A stretch of DNA of 46,136 nt from Steroidobacteraceae bacterium (GCA_019683695.1 JADGHX010000015.1:1-46136); one strand, 5' to 3'. Counted from the stretch's first letter, positions 8,396 to 17,780 are shown. Notes: generated by a model not told the origin, from the letters alone. Numbers and translations are program-made.

Positions 8396-8884
8396 TGGAG
8401 TGAGGCCCTGTCCGGGTCTGCGCTGATCATGCGCTAGCGCCGGTGTGCCCGCAACGCAAGCCCGGCAGGCCGGCACAGGATTGAGGGCTGCAGGCGAGAG
8501 ATGCCCGGCGGCTCAAAGTCCCCAGCGAGCCGACCGTCAGCAGGAGGAACCCGACCACAGCCCCCAATCCTTTGCCGGCACGCGTGACTGTCGTTTCGCG
8601 GCCGATGTCGCACCGGAACCGGCGAGCACACCGTGGTGCGTTGACCGGAACCTGTTACTCGTTCACGTCGATAGGATGTCCGTCCCCCATCGCGAGTTGC
8701 ATGGGCATGCGGTGAAGCGCCCTGTGCTCACGATGAAGACGTCAGCTTGACCGGCCTGTCGCTGTGCGCGCGGGACGAGTCGCTATTCGCACGGGACCAG
8801 TGTACGGCCTTTGGGCGCAATGCTGTCATGCGCGACAGACCGTCGCGCATGCGCACCGTTCCGCGGCCACGTTTGTGCGACTCG
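8396..8884. other. Gene-free spacer between LytS kinase and trkH
   Basis: About 490 bases lie between the kinase start and the trkH stop, both leftward genes. Short open frames exist here (for example 8434-8631 on the minus strand), but they have arginine-rich, family-free translations and no convincing ribosome-binding site. The only structure I can support is the hairpin at 8827-8851. The kinase promoter should lie in the left part. Confidence 0.6.
8827..8851. terminator. Hairpin after trkH
   Basis: CATGCGCGAC at 8827-8836 and GTCGCGCATG at 8842-8851 form a perfect 10-bp stem with the five-base loop AGACC, 33 bases past the trkH stop. It has no T-run and is the likely end of the uvrD-trkA-trkH transcript. 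Confidence 0.6.
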
Positions 8885-10333
8885 CTATTTTCGCCAGAAG
8901 GCGGGCGTGAACAGCACCAGCACGCTGAACACTTCGAGTCGGCCCACGAGCATGGCGAACGTGCAGATCCAGGTCTGCACGTCGGTGAGGGACTGGAAGG
9001 TCGTGGTCGGGCCGACCACCCCGAGCCCGGGCCCGAGGTTGTTCACCGAACCGATAATCGCACCGAAGGAAGAATCGAAGTCGAGCCCGGTCGCGAGCAG
9101 CGCGAACGTGAGAGTCACGGCGGTCATGAAATACAGGAAGATGAAGCCGAGCACCGCATCGCCGATGTTGTCCGGCACCGGGCGCCCGCCGATCCGCACG
9201 GGCCAGAGCGCGTTGGGATGCACCAGCAGCTTCAGCTCGCGCCCGGCCTGCCGGGCGAGCAGCAGCGTGCGGAACATCTTTATGCCGCCGCCCGTGGAGC
9301 CCGTGCTGCACACGATGCACGCGAGAAACAGCATCCAGATGGGCGCGAACGCCGGCCAGCTTTCGTAGTTCTGCGAGACGAAGCCAGTCGTTGTGGCGGC
9401 GGATACGACGTTGAAGGCCACGTGGCGCAGCGTGGTGAGAAAGTCCGGGTAAACACCCTTCCATTCCAGCAGGAGCGTGATCGCCAGCACGCTGAAGCCG
9501 AGCACCACGAAGATGGCCTTCGCCTCCGCATCCTGCCGGAACGGGCGGAGCGACAGCCGCCTGAGCGCAAGAAAGTGACGCGCGAAGTTGAGCGATGCGA
9601 GCAGCATCAGCACGATCAGGACCATCTCGATGGCGGGCGAGTTGTAGTACCCGATGCTGGCGTCGTGCGTGGAGAACCCGCCAAGCGCCATCACGGAGAA
9701 TCCGTGACAGATGGCGTCGAGCCAGGTCATGCCGCACAGGCGCAGTGCGGCGATTCCGATGAGGGTGTACAGCGTGTACACCACCCACAGCATCTTCGCG
9801 GTTTCGGTGATGCGCGGCGTGAGCTTCTCGTCCTTCACCGGCCCGGGCGCCTGCGCCTTGTAGAGCTGCATGCCACCCACGCCGAGCAGCGGCAGCACCG
9901 CAATGGCGAGCACGATGATGCTGAGCCCGCCGAACCAGTGCAGGGCGTGCCGCCAGAGGTTGATGGAAGGCGGCAAGTCATCGAGGTGGGTCAGCACCGT
10001 GGAGCCCGTGGTCGTGAAGCCGGACATCGCTTCGAAGTACGCGTCCGTGAACGACAGCCCCGGGATCGTCATCAGGAACGGAATCGTCGCGGAGGCGGAC
10101 ATGAGCACCCAGCTCAGCGTCGCGAGGAGGAACCCATCCCGCGGTTTGAGCTCGCGTGCGTGCCGGCGCGTCGCGATCGAGATGGCGAGGCCGACACCGG
10201 AGCTCAGGCCCGCCGCGATCACGTAGTCGAGCATGCACCCGTCGCCCGTGACGAGTGACGTGATGAAGGGCAGCACGTACGTTGCCCCGAAAATCGCCAG
10301 CAGCGATCCCAGAACGTGTGCTACGCCCAGCAT
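8885..10333 (-). CDS. trkH: Trk potassium uptake membrane subunit TrkH
   Basis: TrkH forms the K+-conducting pore of the Trk uptake system and works with cytoplasmic TrkA. The 482-residue protein shows the four pore-loop repeats of the TrkH/KtrB fold: TTTGSTV near residue 107, ALGGFST near 217, AATTTGF near 315 and NNLGPGLG near 435. Many hydrophobic helices lie between them. Its length matches the 480-485 usual for TrkH. It begins 21 bases after trkA on the same strand, so the two subunits are made from one transcript. A perfect hairpin follows the stop. Confidence 0.95.
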   Translation of the reverse strand: MLGVAHVLGSLLAIFGATYVLPFITSLVTGDGCMLDYVIAAGLSSGVGLAISIATRRHARELKPRDGFLLATLSWVLMSASATIPFLMTIPGLSFTDAYFEAMSGFTTTGSTVLTHLDDLPPSINLWRHALHWFGGLSIIVLAIAVLPLLGVGGMQLYKAQAPGPVKDEKLTPRITETAKMLWVVYTLYTLIGIAALRLCGMTWLDAICHGFSVMALGGFSTHDASIGYYNSPAIEMVLIVLMLLASLNFARHFLALRRLSLRPFRQDAEAKAIFVVLGFSVLAITLLLEWKGVYPDFLTTLRHVAFNVVSAATTTGFVSQNYESWPAFAPIWMLFLACIVCSTGSTGGGIKMFRTLLLARQAGRELKLLVHPNALWPVRIGGRPVPDNIGDAVLGFIFLYFMTAVTLTFALLATGLDFDSSFGAIIGSVNNLGPGLGVVGPTTTFQSLTDVQTWICTFAMLVGRLEVFSVLVLFTPAFWRK

Positions 10334-10354
10334 GTTGCGCCTTCGCGCTCCCCG

Positions 10355-11728
10355 TCAGCGCGCCGCCGCACCCAGGAACAGGCGCTCCACCGCTTCGACC
10401 TGTCTGCGATCCGCCAGAAACAGGATGACGTGGTCGTCCGCTTTGATGACCACGTCGGGCTGCGCCATGATCACCTCGTCCCCGCGCACCACCGCGCCGA
10501 TCGAGGCGCCGTCCGGCAGCCTGAGCTCGCCGATCGGCTTGCCGACCACGCGCGAGTTGCGGTCGCTGCCGTGCACGACGATCTCCAGCGCCTCCGCCGC
10601 GCCCCGGCGCAGCGAGTGCACGCGCACCACGTCGCCCCGCCGCACGTGCGCGAGCAGCGAGCCGATGGTGATGGTCTGCGGCGAGATGGCCACATCGATG
10701 CTGCCGCTCTCCATCAACTCCGCGTAAGACGGCTTGTTGATGAGCGCCATCACCTTGTGGGCGCCGAGGCGTTTCGCGAGCATCGCGGAGAGAATGTTGG
10801 CCTCTTCCGAGTTGGTGAGTGCCACGAAGACATCCGCGCTGTCGATGTTCTCCTCGATGAGCAGCTCTTCGTCGGCGGCGTCCCCGTTCAGCACGATGGT
10901 GTTCTCGAGCAGCTCGGAAACCCGGCGCGCCCGGCGCGGGTCGCGCTCGATGAGCTTGACCTGATTCTCCTTCTCCAGCGCCTTCGCCACGCGGAAGCCG
11001 ATGTTGCCGCCGCCCGCGAGCACGACGCGACGCACCGGGCTGTCCTCCCGGCGCAGCTCGCTCATCACGCGGCGCAGATCGTTGCGCGCGGCGAGGAAGA
11101 AGACTTCGTCGCCTTCTTCGATCACGGTGTCGCCCTCCGGACGCACGTTGCGCCCGGCGCGATAGATGGCCACGACTTTCGCTTCGGCCTTGGGCAGATG
11201 TTCCCGCAGCTCGCGCAGGGCGCGGTTCACCAGCGGCCCGCCGCGCTTCGCGCGCACGCCGACGAGACGCAACTTGCCCGCGGCGAAGTCCAGCACCTGC
11301 AAGGCGCCCGGGTGACGGATCAGGCGCTCGATGTATTCGGTGACGAGTTGCTCCGGGCTGATGAACACGTCCACCGACAGCGCTTCCTCGGTGAACAGCT
11401 CGGGCCGGCTCGTGTACTCGGCGGAACGAATGCGCGCGATCTTCGTGGGCGTGCGGAAGAGGGTGTACGCCACCTCGCACGCCATCATGTTCACCTCGTC
11501 GCTGCTCGTCAGCGCGACGATGATGTCCGCTTCCGCGGCACCCGCGGCTTCGAGCACGGTCGGAAAGGCGGCGTTGCCCGCGATGGTGCGAATGTCGAGC
11601 CGCTCCTGCAGGTCGCGCAGCGCCTCCTCGTTCAGATCGACGACGGTGACCTCGTTCGCCTCCTCGCGCGAGAGGTGATAGGCGGCCGTGCGGCCGACCT
11701 GCCCCGCTCCGAGAATGACGATCTTCAC
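10355..11728 (-). CDS. trkA: Trk potassium transporter NAD-binding regulator TrkA
   Basis: TrkA is the peripheral subunit that gates TrkH in response to nucleotides. The 457-residue product carries two RCK units. The first Rossmann motif is GAGQVG at residues 7-12 with Asp at the end of the second strand (VVDLN). The second is GGGNIG near residue 240. Each is followed by a TrkA-C domain. The start is GTG 11728, since this places the Rossmann motif at the N-terminus as in other TrkA proteins; the frame is open further upstream, but that part is not TrkA-like. It follows uvrD by about 80 bases and precedes trkH by 21. Confidence 0.95.
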   Translation of the reverse strand: MKIVILGAGQVGRTAAYHLSREEANEVTVVDLNEEALRDLQERLDIRTIAGNAAFPTVLEAAGAAEADIIVALTSSDEVNMMACEVAYTLFRTPTKIARIRSAEYTSRPELFTEEALSVDVFISPEQLVTEYIERLIRHPGALQVLDFAAGKLRLVGVRAKRGGPLVNRALRELREHLPKAEAKVVAIYRAGRNVRPEGDTVIEEGDEVFFLAARNDLRRVMSELRREDSPVRRVVLAGGGNIGFRVAKALEKENQVKLIERDPRRARRVSELLENTIVLNGDAADEELLIEENIDSADVFVALTNSEEANILSAMLAKRLGAHKVMALINKPSYAELMESGSIDVAISPQTITIGSLLAHVRRGDVVRVHSLRRGAAEALEIVVHGSDRNSRVVGKPIGELRLPDGASIGAVVRGDEVIMAQPDVVIKADDHVILFLADRRQVEAVERLFLGAAAR

Positions 11729-11807
11729 AGCAGCGGACCGCGCGGTTGGGGCCGCAGAGAGGCGCGACCCGTGCGCGTGGAGGTGCGGAACACGTCTGCG
11801 GCGTGGC

Positions 11808-13976
11808 TCACCGCAGCGGCTCCAGGTTGGCGTACTGGACCATGAGCCACTTCGTGCCCTGATTCTCGAAGCTGACCTGCACGCGTGCGTGCGCACCGGT
11901 GCCTTCCACGTTCAGGATGACTCCCTCGCCGAACTTGCCGTGCCGGACACGCGCACCGAGCCGCACGCCGGGAACCGAGGTTTCCTCCGATGGCCGGAAG
12001 CGGCTCACCGTGACCGGACGCGACACCTGCACGCGCGGGCGAACTTCCTCGAGCAGCTCGTCGGGAATTTCCTTGATGAAGCGCGAGGGCATGCCGTAGC
12101 TGTCCACGCCGTGCAGCCTGCGCTGTTCCGCGTACGTGAGATAGAGCTGTTTCATCGCACGCGTCATGCCCACGTAACACAGGCGGCGCTCCTCTTCGAG
12201 GCCTTCGAGATCGTTCAGCGAGCGCTGATGCGGGAAGAGGCCATCCTCCATGCCCGTGAGAAACACGACCGGGAATTCGAGGCCCTTCGCGCTGTGCAGA
12301 CTCATCATCTGCACACAATCCTCCCAGGCCTCCGCCTGCCCTTCGCCGGATTCGAGCACGGCGTGCGCGAGAAACGCTTCGAGCGGCGGCAGCTCTTCCG
12401 CGCCACCCTCGGGCTCGAAGCCTCGCGCGGCGCTCACGAGCTCGTTCAGGTTCTCCACGCGCGCCTCGCCGCGGTCCGCGCCTCGTTCGCGCTTGTGATG
12501 CTCGATGAGGCCGGTGGCCTGCAGCACATGATCGACCTGCTCGTGCAGCGCCAGCGGCACGATCTCGCGCGCCAGGCGCTCGATGAGCTGCATGAAGCCA
12601 TGCACCGCGGTCGCGGCCTTGCCGCTCAGCGCGTTCGTGCCGATGCAGGCACCGGCGGCTTCCCACAGCGAGCACCCCGCACCTTTCGCGTATTCACGGA
12701 TGATGTCGAGGCTTTTCGCGCCGATGCCGCGCGCGGGCAGATTCACCACGCGCTCGAACGAGGCGTCGTCGCGGCGGCTGGAGATGAGCCGGAGGTAAGC
12801 GAGCGCGTCCTTGATCTCGGCGCGCTCGAAGAATCGCAGACCGCCGTACACGCGGTACGGGATGCGCGCGGAGATGAACGCCTCTTCAAAGACCCGTGAC
12901 TGCGCGTTCGACCGATACAGCACCGCGATCTCGCGCCGGGTGCCGCCGTGCTGTACCCAGTCCCGCACGCGGTGGACCACGAAATCCGCCTCGTCCCGCT
13001 CGTTGAAGGCGGCGTAGAGGCGAATGGGGTCACCCTTTGCGCCACTCGTCCAGAGATTCTTGCCGAGGCGCCCCGCGTTGTGCGCGATGAGGGCGTTCGC
13101 CGCGTCGAGGATCGAGCCGGTCGAGCGATAGTTCTGCTCGAGCCGGCAGAGCCGGGCGTTCGGGTAGTCCCGGCGGAACTGCTGCAGGTTCTCGACCCGC
13201 GCGCCGCGCCAGCGATAGATCGACTGGTCATCGTCGCCGACCACGAACGGAAAGCCGTCCGGGCCCGCGAGCATCTTCATCCAGCCATACTGGATGGCGT
13301 TGGTGTCCTGGAACTCATCGACCAGCACGTGCCGGAAGCGATGCTGGTAGTGGGCGAGCAGCGACGGGTTGTCGCGCCACAGCTCGTAGGCGCGCAGCAG
13401 CAGCTCCGCGAAATCGACCACGCCCGAGCGCTGGCACAGCTCTTCGTAGTCGCTGTAGAGCTTGATGAACATGCGCCGCGTGGGGTCGCCGTGATCCTTC
13501 AGCTGCTTCGGGCGCAGGCCCTCGTCCTTGTTCGAGTTGATGAAGTAGAGGATCTCGCGCGGCACCCAGCGGGTTTCATCGAGGTCCTGCGCCTTCAGCA
13601 TCTTCTTGATGAGGCGCTGCTGGTCCTCGGCATCCATGATCTGGAAGTTCTGCACGAGGTTCGCCTCGCGCCAGTGCATGCGCAGCAGCCGATGCGCAAT
13701 GCCGTGGAACGTGCCGATCCACAGGGCATTGCCGGGCACGCCCAGCAGCCGCTCGATGCGCCCGCGCATCTCCGCCGCGGCCTTGTTCGTGAACGTGACC
13801 GCAAGGATGCCGTGGGGCGAAGCGCCTTCGGCCGTGATGAGCCAGGCGATGCGATGGGTGAGCACGCGGGTCTTGCCGCTGCCGGCGCCCGCGAGCACGA
13901 GAACGGGGCCGAGCGGGGCGGTGACCGCCTCGCGCTGGGCATCGTTCAGGGGATTCAGAATCGGCGAGAGATCCAT
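11808..13976 (-). CDS. uvrD: DNA helicase II (UvrD)
   Basis: UvrD is a 3'-5' SF1 helicase used in nucleotide excision repair and mismatch repair. The 722-residue protein shows the ordered SF1 motifs: Walker A AGAGSGKT (29-36), Ia TFTNKAAAEM, II VDEFQDTN, III GDDDQSIYRWRGA, IV LEQNYRST, then motif VI around VGMTRA. A basic linker leads to a C-terminal Tudor-like domain (ARVRHGKFGEGVI). The ATG at 13976 was preferred over one four codons earlier because its reading (MDLSPILNPLND) aligns with the start of known UvrD proteins. Neither start has a good Shine-Dalgarno sequence. trkA follows on the same strand. Confidence 0.95.
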   Translation of the reverse strand: MDLSPILNPLNDAQREAVTAPLGPVLVLAGAGSGKTRVLTHRIAWLITAEGASPHGILAVTFTNKAAAEMRGRIERLLGVPGNALWIGTFHGIAHRLLRMHWREANLVQNFQIMDAEDQQRLIKKMLKAQDLDETRWVPREILYFINSNKDEGLRPKQLKDHGDPTRRMFIKLYSDYEELCQRSGVVDFAELLLRAYELWRDNPSLLAHYQHRFRHVLVDEFQDTNAIQYGWMKMLAGPDGFPFVVGDDDQSIYRWRGARVENLQQFRRDYPNARLCRLEQNYRSTGSILDAANALIAHNAGRLGKNLWTSGAKGDPIRLYAAFNERDEADFVVHRVRDWVQHGGTRREIAVLYRSNAQSRVFEEAFISARIPYRVYGGLRFFERAEIKDALAYLRLISSRRDDASFERVVNLPARGIGAKSLDIIREYAKGAGCSLWEAAGACIGTNALSGKAATAVHGFMQLIERLAREIVPLALHEQVDHVLQATGLIEHHKRERGADRGEARVENLNELVSAARGFEPEGGAEELPPLEAFLAHAVLESGEGQAEAWEDCVQMMSLHSAKGLEFPVVFLTGMEDGLFPHQRSLNDLEGLEEERRLCYVGMTRAMKQLYLTYAEQRRLHGVDSYGMPSRFIKEIPDELLEEVRPRVQVSRPVTVSRFRPSEETSVPGVRLGARVRHGKFGEGVILNVEGTGAHARVQVSFENQGTKWLMVQYANLEPLR

Positions 13977-13986
13977 GAAGGCGCGC

Positions 13987-13992
13987 ATTGTA
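13987..13992 (-). promoter_or_regulatory. Candidate -10 element for uvrD
   Basis: On the minus strand TACAAT ends just 11 bases before the preferred uvrD ATG and overlaps the alternative upstream ATG. No -35 match was found. If used, it would give a very short or leaderless transcript. Confidence 0.3.
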
Positions 13993-14201
13993 CCGGCCCG
14001 GTGCCCGGCCTGCGCCCGGATCGGGGGCGGCTGGCCTGACTGCGGCGCTTTCAGGGGCCGCCACCGCGTCGTGGGCGAGGAGCCCGCGGATGAGGGCGCG
14101 CGGGCGGCCTCTCAAGGCTCACGCCCGCGCCGGACGCCCCGGGCGCGCCCGGAAGGAGACACACCACCCGGTCAAGCTGCTCGCAGACGACGCGGTGAAT
14201 C

Positions 14202-15272
14202 TCACCCCGGCTCGGCCGGCTTCAGCACGTGCTCTTCGGCGAACCTCAGCAGCGCCACGATCAGCGCGAGCACGACCGGCCCGATGAGCGAGCCAATGAA
14301 CCCGAACGTCGAGACGCCGCCGATCACCCCGACGAAGACCGTCAACGTGGAAACCTGTGCGCGCTGGCGTGTGAGGTACGGGCGCAGCAGGTTATCGGAC
14401 GTGCCCACACCCGCGGTCCACAGCGCCATGAAGATTGCCCAGCCCCACTGCTGCGAGATGAGCAGATAGAGCACAGCGGGGATGAGCACGAATCCCGTGC
14501 CGGCAGCGGGAATGAAGGCCGCGATGGCGCCGAACACGCCGAACACCACGGGCGAGGGCAGGCCGGCAATCGCGAACCCGATGCCGACCAGCGTGCCCTG
14601 GATGACCGCCGTGAGCGCGTGCCCGAATACCACGGCGCGCGTGACATCGCTGAGGTAATCCCGGAGCTTCAGGCGCTGAGCCGGCTCCATCGGGATGAGG
14701 CGCATCATGTGGCCGAGCATCGATTCCCCATCGCGCAGCAGAAAGAACAGCAGAAACAGCATGAGGAAGAAGCCGACGAGCGTGCCGACCACGCCGAGCG
14801 CAAATGTGCCGCTGAGCGCGGCCGCGGATTTCAGCATCGCCTGCAGTCCGCTCACGAGCCAGTTGCCGATCTGCTCCGCGGTGATGGACACATCCGGCCC
14901 GAGCCAGCTCACGATGCGCCCGAGGAGCGGCAGGTTCTCGAGGCGATTCAACAGATCGGGCCAGGACGTGGTGACGTCGCGCTCGCGCAGGTAGTCGAGC
15001 AGCGCGGCAACCTGTTGCGCGAAGATGAGCGCGAACGACGCCAGCGGCGCGATGATGAGAAACGGCGTGAGCCCCGTGAGAATGGCGGCGGCACGGCCCC
15101 TTCGTCCCTTGAGCTTGCGGGTGAGCCAGCCATTGAGCGGATGAAGGAGGAACGCCAGGATGGCCGCCCAGCCGAGCGGGGCCCAGAACGGCTGCAGGAA
15201 CTGCAGCAGCACGTAGCCCAGAATCACGACGGTGGCGATGAGGAAGCATCGTCGATAAAAGCGTGAGTACAT
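14202..15272 (-). CDS. AI-2E family transporter (PerM/TqsA-like permease)
   Basis: The 356-residue membrane protein has about eight helices and the family pattern: two N-terminal helices with PFWAPLGWAAILAFLLHPL, a polar segment (about residues 85-150), a helix pair ending in LFFLLRDGE, and a C-terminal block with ALPxxAxxxFxPxxG-like and NLLRPYL motifs. Members include TqsA, linked to autoinducer-2 export, and PerM-type proteins, including some linked to Na+/H+ antiport, so the substrate is not assignable. The gene is alone on its strand, with 225 bases to uvrD. That spacer holds a perfect 14-bp palindrome (14139-14152) and no other feature. Confidence 0.88.
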   Translation of the reverse strand: MYSRFYRRCFLIATVVILGYVLLQFLQPFWAPLGWAAILAFLLHPLNGWLTRKLKGRRGRAAAILTGLTPFLIIAPLASFALIFAQQVAALLDYLRERDVTTSWPDLLNRLENLPLLGRIVSWLGPDVSITAEQIGNWLVSGLQAMLKSAAALSGTFALGVVGTLVGFFLMLFLLFFLLRDGESMLGHMMRLIPMEPAQRLKLRDYLSDVTRAVVFGHALTAVIQGTLVGIGFAIAGLPSPVVFGVFGAIAAFIPAAGTGFVLIPAVLYLLISQQWGWAIFMALWTAGVGTSDNLLRPYLTRQRAQVSTLTVFVGVIGGVSTFGFIGSLIGPVVLALIVALLRFAEEHVLKPAEPG

Positions 15273-15325
15273 GCGCCTGCTGCCCCTTGCGAGCGAGGCC
15301 CGAAGCCTATCATTCCGCAGGGCGC

Positions 15326-15351
15326 CTGAACGATGTGCGCGCGTCGTTCAG
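15326..15351. promoter_or_regulatory. Dyad symmetry between divergent permease and GST genes
   Basis: CTGAACGA at 15326-15333 and TCGTTCAG at 15344-15351 are perfect inverted arms ten bases apart. They lie in the 252-base spacer between the two divergent starts. The arm spacing (18 bases start to start) suits a dimeric regulator; a small stem-loop in a leader is the alternative. Confidence 0.35.
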
Positions 15352-15524
15352 CGTTCCTGAAGCGTAAGGGTGGGGGCAGTCCGTAGCATCCTGCGACGCG
15401 TGCGGGACGGGTCGCGCAGCGCGTTCACCTGCTCGTCCGTGGCGAAAGCACTTTATCGATGCGCACCGCGGGTCCTGAGGGCTTCGCTCCCCCGGCGCGT
15501 GACTGGGAAGCAGGAGGTTACGTA

Positions 15525-16139
15525 ATGCCCCGACTGTACGACTATCTGGATTCCGGCAACGGCTACAAGATTCGCCTGCTGTTCGCCTTGCTCGAGCAGC
15601 CGTACACGTGGAAGGAGCTGGATATCCTGGCTGGCGAGACGCGCACGCCCGCGTTCCTCGCCCTGAACCCGAATGGGCGCATTCCGACGCTCGAGCTCGA
15701 TGATGGCACCTGCCTCGCCGAATCCAACGCGATTCTCTGGTATCTGGCGGAAGGCTCGCCCTTCGTTCCGCAGGACCGGCTGGCGCGTGCCCAGGTGCTC
15801 CAGTGGATGTTCTTCGAGCAATACAGCCACGAGCCGTACGTCGCGACTCCGCGGTTCATCGTGCGTCACTTACCGAAGGATTCCCCACGGCGCGCGGAGC
15901 TGCCGGACCGCATGGCGCGCGGCATGGCCGCGCTCGCCGTGATGGAACGCCACTTGAGCACGCGCACCTTCTTCGTGGGCGAGCGCTATTCCATCGCAGA
16001 CATCGCGCTCTACGCCTACACGCACGTCGCGCCCGAAGCGGGGTTCGACCTCGCGCCCTACCCGCACATCCTGGCGTGGATGGGGCGCGTGAGCGCGCAT
16101 CCGAAGCACATTCCCATCACGTGCAGGCCGCCGGAATGA
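15525..16139 (+). CDS. Glutathione S-transferase family protein
   Basis: The 204-residue protein has a thioredoxin-fold N-terminal domain (residues 1-80). It includes the typical LNPNGRIPTLELDDGTCLAES stretch: the cis-Pro of the glutathione site, followed by a Ser that binds the gamma-glutamyl group. An all-helical C-terminal domain follows, with the N-capping FFVGERYSIADIALYAY motif. The start at ATG 15525 is set by AGGAGG at 15512-15517, seven bases upstream, the clearest ribosome-binding site in the window. The substrate is unknown. The convergent gloB gene also uses glutathione chemistry. Confidence 0.92.
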   Translation: MPRLYDYLDSGNGYKIRLLFALLEQPYTWKELDILAGETRTPAFLALNPNGRIPTLELDDGTCLAESNAILWYLAEGSPFVPQDRLARAQVLQWMFFEQYSHEPYVATPRFIVRHLPKDSPRRAELPDRMARGMAALAVMERHLSTRTFFVGERYSIADIALYAYTHVAPEAGFDLAPYPHILAWMGRVSAHPKHIPITCRPPE

Positions 16140-16200
16140 GCGCGCTGGTGGGCTGCTCATTGCGCGGTGCCTGTTCCCACTAACGCCGGCCGCACAACCC

Positions 16201-16216
16201 ACGCATGTACATGCGT
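16201..16216. other. Perfect 16-bp palindrome between GST and gloB
   Basis: ACGCATGTACATGCGT reads identically on both strands. It sits in the 175-base gap between the convergent GST and gloB genes. It could be a protein-binding operator or a short cruciform; it has no loop and so makes a poor terminator. Confidence 0.4.
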
Positions 16217-16314
16217 CAGTCGTCGCGTGAGTCGTGCTTTCGCTGGCTTTCAGTGCTGGGCGTACCGCTTCCAGGCAACCTCGCTGTGGCAGCGTCTGCG
16301 TGAGCGAGCCCGCG

Positions 16315-17103
16315 TTACCACTTGTTGCGTAGCTCGCGCAGCTTCAGGAACACGGTGCGCGCATCCGGTTGCTCGCCGATCTCGGGAAAGCGCTCGCGAA
16401 GGCGCGCGATGATCTGCGGATTCTGCAGCCGGAAAAACGAGTTGATACGCTTTTCCTCGCCGAGCGTGGTCACCGTGGCTTGCGCGGGCTGGTGGGACCG
16501 CGCCGTCTCGAGAAGCTGCTGCGCATCGCGGTTGCCGGGCTCCCGATCGAGCGTGAACTCGAGATTCCGGGCCAGATACTCGTGGCCGGGATACACCAGC
16601 GTGTTGTCGGGCAACCGCGCGAGCTGGTTCGCGAAGGTTTCGTAAAGCGCTTCGGGGTTGCCGCTGTAGCAGTTGCCGGCGCCCGCGTTGAACAGCGTGT
16701 CGCCGCAGAAGAGAGCCGGTTGTTCCGTGTGCGCCAGCAGACAGATGTGCGCCATCGTGTGGCCCGGCGTATCGAGGCACTCGAGCTCCACGGTGCGCCC
16801 GACCTTGATGACATCCCCCTTCTTCAAGCCACGATCCACGCCGCCTATGCGGCTCGCGGCGCCGGCGTGCGCAAGCACCTTTGCGCCCGTGGCGCCCACG
16901 AGCCCCGCGTTGCCGCCGATGTGGTCGTGATGCTCGTGCGTGTTCAGGATCTGCGTGATCTCCCAGCCACGCCGCCGCGCAGCCTCCAGGCACAGCTTCC
17001 ACTCAAGAGGGTCCACCGCCAGTGCTTCTCCGGTCTGCGGGCAGGCGATGAGGTAGTGAAAATTCCGCAAGGCGTTATCCGCCCAGACGCGCTCGACTAG
17101 CAT
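16315..17103 (-). CDS. gloB: Hydroxyacylglutathione hydrolase (glyoxalase II)
   Basis: GloB hydrolyses S-D-lactoylglutathione to D-lactate and glutathione, the second step of methylglyoxal detoxification. The 262-residue metallo-beta-lactamase-fold protein carries the dinuclear metal motif THEHHDH (residues 55-61), then the His of TPGHT, the Asp of GDTLF and the His of YPGHEY. Its C-terminal glyoxalase II domain includes the EEKRINSFFR substrate-binding segment. The ATG at 17103 follows a GAGAGA stretch and gives the normal family length; the frame continues upstream to 17499 without family sequence. It is convergent with the GST gene. Confidence 0.95.
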   Translation of the reverse strand: MLVERVWADNALRNFHYLIACPQTGEALAVDPLEWKLCLEAARRRGWEITQILNTHEHHDHIGGNAGLVGATGAKVLAHAGAASRIGGVDRGLKKGDVIKVGRTVELECLDTPGHTMAHICLLAHTEQPALFCGDTLFNAGAGNCYSGNPEALYETFANQLARLPDNTLVYPGHEYLARNLEFTLDREPGNRDAQQLLETARSHQPAQATVTTLGEEKRINSFFRLQNPQIIARLRERFPEIGEQPDARTVFLKLRELRNKW

Positions 17104-17320
17104 GTGATCTCTCTCACGGTTCCAGCAGTGTGTCGGATTCGGGGCAACGCCGTATGGCCGCTCGCGGCAGGCGAACGTCGCACGCAGGCCGCGGAACCGC
17201 AGGGCTTTGCCCAAAAATCCCCGTCGCGATTCTTCCTGGGAAGCAAGGCTCGCGAACGTACCGCCAAAGCGGCGGGCGCGCCATAATGAATCGCGCGTGT
17301 TCACATGGAAGGGCTCGGGT

Positions 17321-17761
17321 ATGCCGCACACGTTTCTGTTCCAGCCCGGCGTGTGGTCCGGTGCCGGCACGTTCTGGACCGAGGACGGCAAGGCACTGAG
17401 CGCGGAAATCCACACGGAAATCTCGCATCGCGCCGATTGCTGGCTGCTGGCCGGCTCGTTGCGCGTGCTATGCTCGCCGCACGTTGAATTCGTGAACAAC
17501 TATTTCGTCGAGCCGCCCGCGCCGGATGCGCTCACCACGCGCTTCACGTCCGAGAATTCCGCTATTGGCAAGCTCAAGGGCTCGTTCTCCATCGTTGGGC
17601 CGTCGATCGTCTCCCTGTACCGCTGCGAGGGCGGCCCCGGGTATTACGGCACCGAGCATCTCCTGCAGGTCGACGCGAATCATTACGAAGCCTGTGGCGT
17701 GCTGCTGCTGGACGGGCGGCGGCTCTCTTCGTGGCGCGTGGCATTGCGGCGGCACAGTTGA
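17321..17761 (+). CDS. Conserved hypothetical protein, beta-rich
   Basis: This is a 146-residue protein I do not recognise. It has no signal peptide or membrane helix and a strongly alternating, beta-rich pattern with several Trp, Tyr and Cys residues (for example FQPGVWSGAGTFW at the start and CEGGPGYYGTEHLL late), suggestive of a small beta-barrel. ATG 17321 was chosen, but GTG at 17297 in frame is possible. A -10-like CATAAT lies at 17282-17287. It is divergent from gloB and is followed 19 bases later by the DUF2845 gene, so the two are probably co-transcribed. Confidence 0.65.
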   Translation: MPHTFLFQPGVWSGAGTFWTEDGKALSAEIHTEISHRADCWLLAGSLRVLCSPHVEFVNNYFVEPPAPDALTTRFTSENSAIGKLKGSFSIVGPSIVSLYRCEGGPGYYGTEHLLQVDANHYEACGVLLLDGRRLSSWRVALRRHS

Positions 17762-17780
17762 GCGGCTCGAGGGCGTGATC

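Noticed and set aside
8434-8631. 65-codon minus-strand frame in the kinase-trkH spacer
   Set aside because: No ribosome site, no homology, and arginine/proline-rich composition expected by chance in this GC-rich DNA.
8747-10258. Open frame of 503 codons opposite trkH
   Set aside because: The translation is histidine/arginine/glutamate-rich with no hydrophobic core and lies opposite a certain transporter gene.
10316-11845. Open frame of 509 codons opposite trkA
   Set aside because: Shadow of trkA; no recognisable domain.
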